Assembly (NCBI GenBank): GCA_025454255.1
Contig: JALOOU010000027.1
Location: forward strand, 1 to 33,367
DNA: 33,367 nt
From: Desulfobacterales bacterium
GTDB taxonomy: Bacteria > Desulfobacterota > Desulfobacteria > Desulfobacterales > SpSt-501
Direction of reading: 5' to 3'
A model generated the notes under the pieces. It was not told where the DNA came from and made no database searches. It saw nothing but the letters and a program-made list of their open reading frames with translations. Positions within the stretch are counted from its first letter, which is position 1. Each line of letters opens with the position of its first letter. Shown in pieces: positions 1-8,200 of the stretch. A program made the translations under genes and the position numbers.

Positions 1-121
1 GATGGCCCGCATGATCATCGCGCACATCGACAAGAAGCGCAAGGCGCTGGGCATCGACAAGGCCCGCGAGCGCCAGCTGATGTCCATGGCCGACCGCCGC
101 TCGCTGGACGCAGCGGCGTAA
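1..121 (+). CDS. C-terminal fragment of an unidentified protein
   Basis: An open frame enters from the left edge and stops with TAA at 119-121. The visible 39 residues are basic and Met/Ala-rich, ending MADRRSLDAAA. A perfect hairpin terminator follows 32 bases later, which supports this being the true 3' end of a gene. The fragment is too short for me to name the family. The first visible ATG (position 2) may be internal. Confidence 0.55.
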   Translation, partial: MARMIIAHIDKKRKALGIDKARERQLMSMADRRSLDAAA

Positions 122-153
122 TCCGACGGATCTCAAACAAACTGACTCCATCC

Positions 154-183
154 GGGGCGCCCTGCGGGGCGCCCCGCTCTTTT
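154..183 (+). terminator. Rho-independent terminator
   Basis: A 9-bp GC-only stem (GGGGCGCCC at 154-162 with GGGCGCCCC at 167-175) closes a TGCG tetraloop and is followed by GCTCTTTT. It lies directly behind the partial gene at the left edge. Confidence 0.8.
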
Positions 184-402
184 GCGGGTGAGCGCCGCCG
201 GTGGACAGCTCGCTTCGGCGGCCTTAGTATCTGCAGCCGCGGGTTCGTCCGGTCGTTGCGGGTTCCGGTCCAGCTCAAGGCACGGGCGGTTTTGCGACCG
301 AATACGCAGGGTGGCGTTGTCTATGATCGCGAAGAGCGGGGACGCCGGCCTTCGCCGAAGGAGGCCGTCCCCCCTCGGGCACCCTTTCAGGAGGGTTCGT
401 GT

Positions 403-756
403 ATGATGACCTTGGAGGAGTTGAAGCGACGGCAGGAGCTCATCGACGAAATCAACTGGGACATGACCCCGGAGGAGGCCGTGCGGCTCTACCTCGAGTG
501 GGGCAACAACTGGGCCCGCGGGGACGGCTATGTGATCCGCTCCAAAGGCGACTACACCACCTACTTCGTGGTCAACTGCTGGAACAGACCCTACTACGTC
601 TACCTGATCCGGCGCAACTCCGACGAAGCCCAGGAGCTGGCCCGTTTCGAGCTGCCCCGGCAGTTCGAGAAGAATGTCTGCGAGCTCAAGGGGGTGTATG
701 CCCTGGAGGCCGACAGCAAGGCCTGGCTGAAGAGGGAGCTGGGCGTCGTCCGCTGA
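403..756 (+). CDS. Small conserved hypothetical protein, DVU0772-like
   Basis: This encodes 117 residues. The start is the first of two adjacent ATGs at 403, chosen because AGGAGG at 389-394 sits about eight bases upstream; the frame is open further upstream but without a ribosome site. The protein is acidic and soluble, with no signal peptide or membrane segment. It opens MMTLEELKRRQELIDEINWD and contains the phrase MTPEEAVRLYLEWGNNW. From memory this matches a small uncharacterised family named after Desulfovibrio DVU0772, found mainly in sulfate reducers. No function is known to me. It stands alone between the terminator at 154-183 and a convergent regulator gene whose stop lies 26 bases away, so it is probably transcribed on its own. 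I see no convincing promoter upstream. Confidence 0.75.
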   Translation: MMTLEELKRRQELIDEINWDMTPEEAVRLYLEWGNNWARGDGYVIRSKGDYTTYFVVNCWNRPYYVYLIRRNSDEAQELARFELPRQFEKNVCELKGVYALEADSKAWLKRELGVVR

Positions 757-782
757 GCGCCATGTCGCCCCCCGAGAGGGTC

Positions 783-2120
<1,338 letters not shown>

Positions 2121-2208
2121 TACGGTCAAATGCCCGGTTGTAAATCTAGATTCCCAGCACGCTCAAAAAGCTGCCCCTATCCGTTTTGCTGTTAAATTGA
2201 CTAATAAA

Positions 2209-2221
2209 ATTGGATTCCAAT
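2209..2221. promoter_or_regulatory. 13-bp perfect palindrome upstream of the PAS regulator gene
   Basis: ATTGGATTCCAAT lies between the HD-gene stop and the regulator start. A second palindrome, AATCTAGATT, occurs at 2143-2152, 23 bases before the regulator ATG. They could be operators for autoregulation, but no clear promoter elements accompany them. Confidence 0.3.
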
Positions 2222-2222
2222 G

Positions 2223-3035
2223 TCAAACCGAGAGCTTCGCGAGCCCCTTGGCGGCAGCCGATCGGCGACGGGCGTGGTCGCGAGCGGTCTGAAGCGTGCA
2301 ACGGATTTCAGGTGCCGGGGGCGCGGTGGCGGCCAATCGCTCCAGGTAGCCCCCTTTTAGAGTTTCACAAAAAGAGGGTGCGAAGTTCAGGTCGAACACC
2401 CAGGAGATGTAGAGCAGCGTTGCGTCGCACACGGACCGGACGGCCTCGATCGGCACCACCTGTCCGCTGGTGATCGCCGACATCACCTCCGGGGAGCAGC
2501 GCCCGTTGCCCGAGTATTCGAATTGATTGACCACTTTCGGCATGCGGCCCCTGTGGCGATGGTGACCGATGACCAGGCGCCAGATGTCCAGCTTGTCGGC
2601 ATCGCGAAGAAGCTTCAGCAAAAAGAGCGAGTTCGTGTCCGCAAGCCGCGGCAGGCGGGCGGCGTTGTGGAAGGCGACCGCGCGCGCCAGATGGCGCCGC
2701 TCGACCGGGGTGACGCCGGAGAGCAGGCCATGGCGGTTGATCACCCGCAGGCCGAGCCGCCCGTGGTCGGTCGAATCCTTGTCGCGGAAGGTGCCGTAGC
2801 GGGCAAATTGGGGGAACCGTCCGATATCGTGCAGCAGCGCGGCGGCCTCAACCAGCTGCAGATCGTTCTCCGGGAGTCCAAGGGCTTTTCCCAATCTTCG
2901 GATGGTGATGCAGACCCTGGCGGTGTGGACCCGTTTCAGCCGCAATGCGCGTTTCAGCTCTTCATCGCTTGCGGCAAAACCGGCGATGTAGCCGGCAAGC
3001 CAGGATTTGAGCGTGCGGATCTCGCTAGCGTTCAT
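2223..3035 (-). CDS. HD-domain metal-dependent phosphohydrolase
   Basis: This encodes 270 residues with an HD-superfamily core. A first metal-ligand His lies near residue 37 (KRVHTAR), the HD pair is at 69-70 (ALLHDIGRFPQ), a downstream His follows in TDHGRLG near 91, and the last Asp is in RDADKLD. Family knowledge predicts a cytoplasmic phosphohydrolase or phosphodiesterase acting on a nucleotide or similar phosphorylated compound; the substrate cannot be told. It has no receiver or GYP motif, so an HD-GYP c-di-GMP phosphodiesterase is unlikely. The ATG at 3035 is six bases behind the mobB stop, indicating co-transcription with mobB and the methyltransferase. The C-terminal tail is rich in Arg and Ala. 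Confidence 0.85.
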   Translation of the reverse strand: MNASEIRTLKSWLAGYIAGFAASDEELKRALRLKRVHTARVCITIRRLGKALGLPENDLQLVEAAALLHDIGRFPQFARYGTFRDKDSTDHGRLGLRVINRHGLLSGVTPVERRHLARAVAFHNAARLPRLADTNSLFLLKLLRDADKLDIWRLVIGHHRHRGRMPKVVNQFEYSGNGRCSPEVMSAITSGQVVPIEAVRSVCDATLLYISWVFDLNFAPSFCETLKGGYLERLAATAPPAPEIRCTLQTARDHARRRSAAAKGLAKLSV

Positions 3036-3041
3036 CGCCGT

Positions 3042-3557
3042 TCAACGCCTGTCGTTGAGGAACCGCTGCTCGATCAAGTCGGCTAGGGAGTCGGCATCGT
3101 CCAGCCGAAAAACCGGGACATGAACTTCCAGCTCGGCGTCGGCGGCGACGGCGATGAGGGTCGGGTCGTTGCGGCAGAGCAGCTCGGTCCCCACGGCGGT
3201 CCGCAGGACCTCGATCTTGGGCATGGGCTCGCGTTTGTAGCCCTCGGTGATCAACAGGTCGACGTCGTCGAAAAAGCGGATCAGCGGAGGAAGCGATTCG
3301 GACGCCGCGGCTTTGAACATGGCGATCTGGCCCGGGGAGGCCAAGATGACGGTCGCGGCGCCCGCGTTGCGATGCCGTGCGCTGTCCTTGCCGGTGCGGT
3401 CGACGGCGATGGGGTGATGGGTGTGTTTGATCGTGCCGATGCGATAGCCTCGTTGTCGGAGCACGGGGATCAGCTTTTCGATCAGGGTGGTTTTGCCGGA
3501 GTTCGAGCGGCCGACGATGGAGACGATCGGCGGCGTGTGCGGTTCTGGTGCTTCCAT
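3042..3557 (-). CDS. mobB: Molybdopterin-guanine dinucleotide biosynthesis protein MobB
   Basis: This 171-residue P-loop GTPase-like protein belongs to the MobB family, an adaptor for attaching GMP to molybdopterin during maturation of Mo/W enzymes such as formate dehydrogenases. Walker A is GRSNSGKTT (16-24), followed by the family phrase GTIKHTHHP and the Asp/Glu-rich DVDLLITEGYKRE. The frame stays open upstream, but I place the start at the ATG at 3557. The family N-terminus begins there, and the ATG overlaps the methyltransferase stop in a TGATG arrangement, which implies translational coupling. mobA and the other cofactor genes are not in this window. Confidence 0.92.
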   Translation of the reverse strand: MEAPEPHTPPIVSIVGRSNSGKTTLIEKLIPVLRQRGYRIGTIKHTHHPIAVDRTGKDSARHRNAGAATVILASPGQIAMFKAAASESLPPLIRFFDDVDLLITEGYKREPMPKIEVLRTAVGTELLCRNDPTLIAVAADAELEVHVPVFRLDDADSLADLIEQRFLNDRR

Positions 3558-4552
3558 CAGAGCGTCCCAAGGATGATGCCCGAGTCGGTCGGGCTGGTGA
3601 CAGGGATACGTCGGATTTCGCGCGCGCCGGCGGCGGCCAGCATCTCCGTCAGCTGTTTCTGCGAGTAGGCTTGGCCGGAGGGCGTGCCGATCAGCATGTT
3701 GAGCGAGAAAAGCGCCGGGAAGAGGGGCGCGTCCATGGCATCGTCGAGGATGAATTCGTGGATGATCACCATCCCGCCCGGCTCCAGGGCGGAGACGGCC
3801 TTGCGCAGGATGTTCAGGCACTCTGATGGGCCCTCGGCATGCAGGATGTGAGAGAGCCACGCGACATCGTAAGGCCCGTCGATTTCATCCCGGTGGTAAT
3901 CCCCGGGCAGGAAAAAGACACGCTTCTCCATGCCGAACCGAGCGATGGTCTTTTCGGCGAAAGGCCGTGATTCGGGCAGGTCGAAAACGTCGGCGGTCAA
4001 CCCCGGATGGTTGAGGCAGAACTGGATGGCGTAGGTGCCGGGGCCGCCGCCGAAGTCGAGCAGCCGGCGGCGCGAGGAGAGGTCGATCGCCGGCACGATG
4101 TGCGGGGCGGTGGCCATGGCATTGGTATACATGCCCATGAGAAAGCTCTCGCGCCACTGGGCGCTTGGGGCGGCGCCCTGCTCCCGGACGGGCCGGCCGG
4201 TCGCCACGGCCCGGTCCAGCCGCGACCAGGAGTCCACCAGGTGGTGGTGGTGCATGATCATGTGCCCGATGTAGTTCGGCGACTCGCTGCAGAGAAGCGC
4301 TCGCGCAGCGGGTGAATTGGCGTACCGGCCATCCACCTTGGCCAGCAGACCGAGGGCTGCCATGGCATTCAGCAAGGCTTCGACCCCCCGGTCGGACCCT
4401 TTCAGGCGAGCGGCGATATCTTCCGCCGTCAACCGGTCATCCTGCAGGGCCGAGAAGAGACCGAGCTTTACGGCGGCGTGCAGGGCGCAGCTCGCCCAAT
4501 ACGACCCCGAAACCTGGAGCAACCGACCGACGCTCCAACTATCTGGATTCAT
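3557..4552 (-). CDS. SAM-dependent O-methyltransferase, ASMT/hydroxyneurosporene type
   Basis: The 331-residue protein has the two-part build of plant-type and acetylserotonin-type small-molecule O-methyltransferases. A winged-helix dimerisation region covers about 10-90 (GLFSAL, AEDIAARL, LNAMAALGLL) and a Rossmann SAM domain follows, with DFGGGPG at about 166-172 as motif I. A conserved acidic HEFILDD precedes the C-terminal helices. It probably methylates a hydroxyl group on a small aromatic or similar metabolite; the substrate is unknown. The ATG at 4552 has GGAG six to seven bases upstream. Its stop overlaps the mobB start, so it is coupled to a cofactor gene and an HD hydrolase, a pairing I cannot explain from known pathways. 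Confidence 0.85.
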   Translation of the reverse strand: MNPDSWSVGRLLQVSGSYWASCALHAAVKLGLFSALQDDRLTAEDIAARLKGSDRGVEALLNAMAALGLLAKVDGRYANSPAARALLCSESPNYIGHMIMHHHHLVDSWSRLDRAVATGRPVREQGAAPSAQWRESFLMGMYTNAMATAPHIVPAIDLSSRRRLLDFGGGPGTYAIQFCLNHPGLTADVFDLPESRPFAEKTIARFGMEKRVFFLPGDYHRDEIDGPYDVAWLSHILHAEGPSECLNILRKAVSALEPGGMVIIHEFILDDAMDAPLFPALFSLNMLIGTPSGQAYSQKQLTEMLAAAGAREIRRIPVTSPTDSGIILGTL

Positions 4553-4599
4553 ATGCGTCTCCGGTGAGGCTGGCTATGCCCGCGCACGGTTGGGTCGAT

Positions 4600-5085
4600 T
4601 CAGTCGTTTTGATTCTTCTGCTCCTTGGCCAGTTGTTCGGGGGTCATGGTCCAAAAAGGGGTACCGTCTTTCGTCAGCCGCAGTTTCAGTTCGAAGTTGC
4701 CCCCCTTTTTGACCTTGGCGGCCATCAGCACATCCTTGCCGTTGATTTCCGCCCAGCAGCCGCGGATATCCACCCGGTCGCCGGGTTTGATGCCGATATC
4801 GGCCTGCTTTAGGAAGGCGGCGGGGCTCAGGTGAACGGTAATGATTTCGCCGCCCTCGCGAACCTCGAGCGCGATGCCCGGGGACATCCCCGGCATGGGA
4901 ACGACTTCCACCACTTTGACGACGGTCGCCTTGAACCTTTCGAGCTCCTTGGCGTTGTAGAGCTTGTTGTAGGGGTCGGCAATGCCCCAGCCCTTCAGTC
5001 CGTCCGCATGAGCCTCAACGCCGCTCGCACCCGCTACCGCAAGGCCCAAGGCGGCCATAAAAACCATTCTCAACATCGTTGGCAT
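4600..5085 (-). CDS. Exported small protein with OB-fold-like core, function unknown
   Basis: This encodes 161 residues with an N-terminal Sec signal (MPTMLRMVFMAALGLAVAGA, cleavage probably after EAHA near residue 27), so the mature protein is periplasmic. The mature part starts DGLKGWGIADPYNKLYN. It continues with a beta-rich stretch containing ATVVKVVEVVPMPGMSPGIA and IKPGDRVDIRGCWAEINGKD, which looks like a small OB-like barrel. One Cys is present in the mature chain. A strong ribosome site, GAAGGAGGG, lies at 5091-5099. The 47-base gap to the methyltransferase gene allows co-transcription. I do not recognise a named family; the wording recalls periplasmic OB-fold proteins that handle ligands or metals, but that is only an impression. 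Confidence 0.75.
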   Translation of the reverse strand: MPTMLRMVFMAALGLAVAGASGVEAHADGLKGWGIADPYNKLYNAKELERFKATVVKVVEVVPMPGMSPGIALEVREGGEIITVHLSPAAFLKQADIGIKPGDRVDIRGCWAEINGKDVLMAAKVKKGGNFELKLRLTKDGTPFWTMTPEQLAKEQKNQND

Positions 5086-5118
5086 GGCTACCCTCCTTCG
5101 AGATTTACGGTAAAGATA

Positions 5119-5145
5119 TTTATACTGCAGCGATTTGGCAATCGC
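5119..5145 (-). promoter_or_regulatory. Candidate promoter/operator of the exported OB-like gene
   Basis: On the minus strand a TATAAA (5119-5124) lies about 35 bases before the ATG at 5085. Immediately upstream is a perfect inverted repeat GCGATT-GCCA-AATCGC (5130-5145) that would cover the spacer and -35 area. No good -35 hexamer is visible at 17-bp spacing, so an activator or repressor site is plausible. Confidence 0.35.
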
Positions 5146-5214
5146 CTGCTCGATATCGCATCGGCGCTGCGCGCAGCCCCTTGCCGGCAGGTGCGCAGCT
5201 CCCTTACCCCGCCG

Positions 5215-5964
5215 TCAGAAGTTCATGAGCCTTTTTTCGATGATCCAAACCGGTTCGTAGCCGAACAGGGCGTTCAGATGGTGCAGAAACGCGTGGCGCC
5301 CCTCCTGCTGCCAGAGGGCGTTGATCGCCGCATTGACGCGCTGGAATCGCTGCTCGGTTGCGTGGAAGTCGGTCCAATCGAGCCGGCCGGAGTCCTCGGC
5401 GGCCAGGGCGGCAATGAGTTCCAGCCAGGTCCGGCTGGCTCCCATCAAAAAGTGAGGCCAGGCATCGCGCAGGGCCGCAGACCAGGCGGGGTCGCTCGTG
5501 TCGCCGATGCCGGGTTTGACCGGCCCGGCCGTGTCGTCGCCGAACGCCGCGCGCAGGCGTCCAGCGTTTTTCGCCTCGTGGAGCAAGGGGGCGTCGAGGA
5601 TCTCGGCGCTGACACGGGCGGCCGTCCGGCGTTCGGCGTAGAAGATCAGGCTGAACTGATGGCCGGCGTCGTCGCGCGCGGCGCGGCGGTGAAAACGCCA
5701 AAGAAAAATCTCATCGCGATGACCTTCCAGGACCGGCAGAAGCACCTGATGGGCCAGCAACAGGTCCATGTACCAGTGCGGCGGCTCGTCAGGGGGCCAC
5801 TCCATGCGGAAGCGCACCGCCCACCAGCCGGTGTCGCCGCCGGCCCTGAGTTCGGGCGGGGGCAAGGGGGCGCTCGCCGGCCGCGCCGTGGCCGCGCAGC
5901 CCGAAAAGAGCGAAGCGGCGGTCAGCAGAGCTATCAGCCAGCAGGCATTCCGGCGAGGCTTCAG
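5215..5964 (-). CDS. Lipoprotein of unknown function with probable CTG start
   Basis: The core (about 5215-5865) is a 216-residue frame with no standard start in a sensible place. Reading upstream in frame gives a textbook lipoprotein signal: Lys/Arg-rich start KPRRNACW, hydrophobic LIALLTAASL, then lipobox LFSGC. It begins at a CTG (5962-5964) preceded by AGGAGG at 5971-5976 with a six-base gap. I therefore call a 249-residue lipoprotein starting with CTG. The only nearby alternatives are a GTG that overlaps the ribosome site in a different frame, and an internal TTG that loses the signal. The mature protein is rich in Trp, Ala and Arg (WYMDLLLAHQVLLPVLEG, FLWRFHRRAARDDAGHQFSL) and I do not recognise the family. 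It lies 19 bases downstream of the YdcZ-like gene. Confidence 0.7.
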   Translation of the reverse strand: MKPRRNACWLIALLTAASLFSGCAATARPASAPLPPPELRAGGDTGWWAVRFRMEWPPDEPPHWYMDLLLAHQVLLPVLEGHRDEIFLWRFHRRAARDDAGHQFSLIFYAERRTAARVSAEILDAPLLHEAKNAGRLRAAFGDDTAGPVKPGIGDTSDPAWSAALRDAWPHFLMGASRTWLELIAALAAEDSGRLDWTDFHATEQRFQRVNAAINALWQQEGRHAFLHHLNALFGYEPVWIIEKRLMNF

Positions 5965-5983
5965 ACGGCACCTCCTGTTTTCC

Positions 5984-6421
5984 TCAGTCGCGCAGGATCA
6001 GCCAGAGGCCTGCCAGCACCACCACCACCCCGGCGGCGCGCGCTGGCGTCAGGGGCCTTGGGTCGGCTCCGATCAGGCCGAAGTGGTCGATCAGAACCCC
6101 CATGAGGACCTGCGCGACGATGAACACGGTGAAGGCGGCAACCAGGCCGAGTCGCGGCGTGCTGAACCCCAGGGTGCCGACGATGATCAACCCCAACACG
6201 CCGGAGGTGTAGGCGTACCACGGGGCGGCCTCGCCGGCGCCGAGGTTGCCCCCCCGCTGAACCAGCATGATCACCCCGATCAGCAGTCCGCCGCTGAAGT
6301 AAGTTATGAACACGCTCTCGAGGGTTCCGATGCGCCGGTCCAGCAGCCCCATGAAGTGGGCCTGGAGTGCGGTGGCGACCCCCCCCGCTGCCACGATCCC
6401 GGCCAGCCAATAGAGCCTCAT
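5984..6421 (-). CDS. YdcZ/DUF606-type DMT superfamily membrane protein
   Basis: The 145-residue integral membrane protein has about five hydrophobic segments: near 5-20 (LAGIVAAGGVATAL), 35-55 (VFITYFSGGLLIGVIMLV), 70-85, 90-110 (GLVAAFTVFIVAQVLMGVL) and 128-143 (AAGVVVVLAGLWLIL). This matches the half-length members of the drug/metabolite transporter superfamily known as YdcZ or DUF606, which usually work as dimers in the inner membrane. The substrate is unknown. The ATG at 6421 lacks a strong ribosome site. The following gene is the CTG-start lipoprotein, so the two envelope proteins may be co-expressed. Confidence 0.85.
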   Translation of the reverse strand: MRLYWLAGIVAAGGVATALQAHFMGLLDRRIGTLESVFITYFSGGLLIGVIMLVQRGGNLGAGEAAPWYAYTSGVLGLIIVGTLGFSTPRLGLVAAFTVFIVAQVLMGVLIDHFGLIGADPRPLTPARAAGVVVVLAGLWLILRD

Positions 6422-6551
6422 TGTGCAACGCCCCTCAATTTTTACCTACAGCCGCATCCGGACGGATCGGTCCGCTGGCCGTGATCCTTTTCATTAAGGC
6501 CGTGTGGATGCTCCGACGGCCGGCCCGCAGCAGCCTGGACGGCAGGAGAGT

Positions 6552-7523
6552 TTACCGCCGAATGGATTGGGCGACATCGTTCAGCCGCTCGCGGATGGAG
6601 ATGACGTAGCTGGCCATCTTGCCGCGGTGGTCGGCCATGACGGAGTCGTGGCGACCGCGCAGAACCACCAGCGGGTCAAAGGTGCAGACCCGTTCGATCT
6701 CCCGGAAGGCGATCTTCAGATTTTCATCCCCGCCCTTCTCCCGCACCAACGGATAGAGCTCGACCAACGTCCTCAGGAAATCCCGCATGACCAGGACCAC
6801 CCCCTGGGTGTAGTAGATGCGGTCGTCCAGTTCCCAATAGGAGACCTCTTCGGTGGCCTGCACCAGCAGCCCCAGGGGTTGGTCCAGAAACTGGTTGCCG
6901 AGGATGGCCATGAGCAGGTTGTAGATGTCATCGGAGCGCAGGTTGTAGACGGCCTTGCCCTCCGGCAGCGCGGCGGCATATTTTTTCACCAAGTCGATGC
7001 CCTTACGGTATTCGCTCTCGCTCGAAGGCAGCCACCAGCTGTCCTCGGAAAAGGCGAACCGCTTCTCCCGCGCCTCCTTGAGCCACTCGTTTTCGGCATC
7101 GACGGTGCCCAGCTTGGCAATGTTGGTGGCGAAAAAGGCTGCGAGCATGCGGGTTGAAAATATTACGCCGCGCTGGCGGTTGGCGCGGTTGTCGAGCCAG
7201 CGCGTGGGCGAAACCCACAGATCGTTGACCGACCAGCCCAGGGTCGAGTTCAACTCCGCCTCCAGGCGGTGGGTCAGCGCCCGGCTCAGTGCGGCCCCTT
7301 TCTGCGGTTCGGCGGACCCCAGCCCGGCGTTCTGAAGGATCGCTGCCAGCTCCGACTCGGATGCCGGGAAACGGGTCGAGTCGAGGGCGGTGTAGCCCGC
7401 GTTCACGAGCCACACTGCCCCGAACGTTGCGGGCCAGGCCAGAAGCAAGACCAGGAGCGCCACGATGGTTGTTTTGAGCAGCCTGTTGGTCGGGCGCTTG
7501 GGAGCAGGTGCCGCGGGATCCAT
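6552..7523 (-). CDS. DUF2333 family membrane-anchored protein
   Basis: The 323-residue protein has a short cytoplasmic N-terminus, one membrane anchor at about 19-41 (TTIVALLVLLLAWPATFGAV) and a large periplasmic domain. The sequence contains GWSVNDLWVSPTRWLDNRAN, FFATNIAKLGTVDAEN and SEDSWWLPSSE, which I recall as characteristic of DUF2333 (COG5345), a family of unknown function in Gammaproteobacteria and Desulfobacterota. The length fits the family. An AAGGA lies about six bases before the ATG at 7523. The gene diverges from the DUF3568 lipoprotein gene; the 254-base gap between them holds the latter's promoter but no clear one for this gene. Confidence 0.8.
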   Translation of the reverse strand: MDPAAPAPKRPTNRLLKTTIVALLVLLLAWPATFGAVWLVNAGYTALDSTRFPASESELAAILQNAGLGSAEPQKGAALSRALTHRLEAELNSTLGWSVNDLWVSPTRWLDNRANRQRGVIFSTRMLAAFFATNIAKLGTVDAENEWLKEAREKRFAFSEDSWWLPSSESEYRKGIDLVKKYAAALPEGKAVYNLRSDDIYNLLMAILGNQFLDQPLGLLVQATEEVSYWELDDRIYYTQGVVLVMRDFLRTLVELYPLVREKGGDENLKIAFREIERVCTFDPLVVLRGRHDSVMADHRGKMASYVISIRERLNDVAQSIRR

Positions 7524-7693
7524 GGGGGTCCTTTCTGTGTGTGCAAGGCCGTTAGCGCGCGCCGGCCGTGGGGGTGCTGGCCGTCCCGGAAGCCAGCGTC
7601 AAAACTACACGCGTGCCGAAAGAATGTCAAACGTGCGCACCCGCCCCGGGCCCCTTATGGCTGCGGCCTCCGGCCGGGTTTGATCGAAGCGTC

Positions 7694-7721
7694 TTGACAG
7701 CGCCGGCCGCCATGATAGAAG
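7694..7721 (+). promoter_or_regulatory. Sigma-70 promoter of the DUF3568 lipoprotein gene
   Basis: TTGACA (7694-7699) and TAGAAG (7716-7721) are separated by 16 bases. Transcription would start near 7728, giving a leader of about 50 bases before the ATG at 7778. The rest of the 7524-7693 gap shows nothing I can name. Confidence 0.55.
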
Positions 7722-7777
7722 GATCTTCATCTCGATGGCATCGCCATCAAGGCAATTTGAAGGAGACCTTATTCAAG

Positions 7778-8200
7778 ATGAACCCCAGATGGATGTTATG
7801 GCCTGCCGTTGCGGCCTGCGCCGTGATGGCCGGCTGCGCCGCCGTGGTGCTCGGGACCGGCGCCGGCGCCGGCGCATACTCCTATGTCCAAGGCGAATTG
7901 ATCCGAACCTATCCGGCGGCCTACGCCGACACCATGCAGGCCTGCCTCCAGCTCCTCGAAGACCTGGGAATGCCGGTCCTGGAAAAGCGCAGCGACGGGG
8001 AGCAAACCACCCTCTCGTCGGAGCGCAAAGACGGCACCCCGGTGACGATCAAAGTAAAAATCATCAGCATCGACGTCACGCAGGTCTCCGTCAGGACCGG
8101 CGTGGTGGGCCTGTGGGATCGAGGGGCCTCCGCCTCGTTGCATGACTTCCTCGCCGCGCGCCTTAGCGTGTCTGCCGGCGCAGCGGGAGTTCGCGGTTGA
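7778..8200 (+). CDS. DUF3568 family lipoprotein
   Basis: This encodes 140 residues. The N-terminus MNPRWMLWPAVAACAVMAGC is a lipoprotein signal with lipobox MAGC (lipidated Cys at 20). A glycine/alanine hinge follows (VLGTGAGAGAYSYVQGEL), then a small alpha/beta domain with YADTMQACLQLLEDLGM and SVRTGVVGLWDRGASASLHDF. From memory this is the DUF3568 family: short lipoproteins of unknown function that probably face the periplasm. I use the ATG at 7778 because the signal peptide starts there; AAGGAGA is about twelve bases upstream, a slightly long spacing. The last 38 bases overlap the 3' end of the convergent FemAB-like gene. Confidence 0.85.
   Translation: MNPRWMLWPAVAACAVMAGCAAVVLGTGAGAGAYSYVQGELIRTYPAAYADTMQACLQLLEDLGMPVLEKRSDGEQTTLSSERKDGTPVTIKVKIISIDVTQVSVRTGVVGLWDRGASASLHDFLAARLSVSAGAAGVRG

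Noticed and set aside
4831-6484. Long plus-strand open frames opposite the lipoprotein and YdcZ genes
   Set aside because: High-GC shadow frames rich in Arg, Pro and Gly with no ribosome site; the minus-strand genes have clear signals and families.
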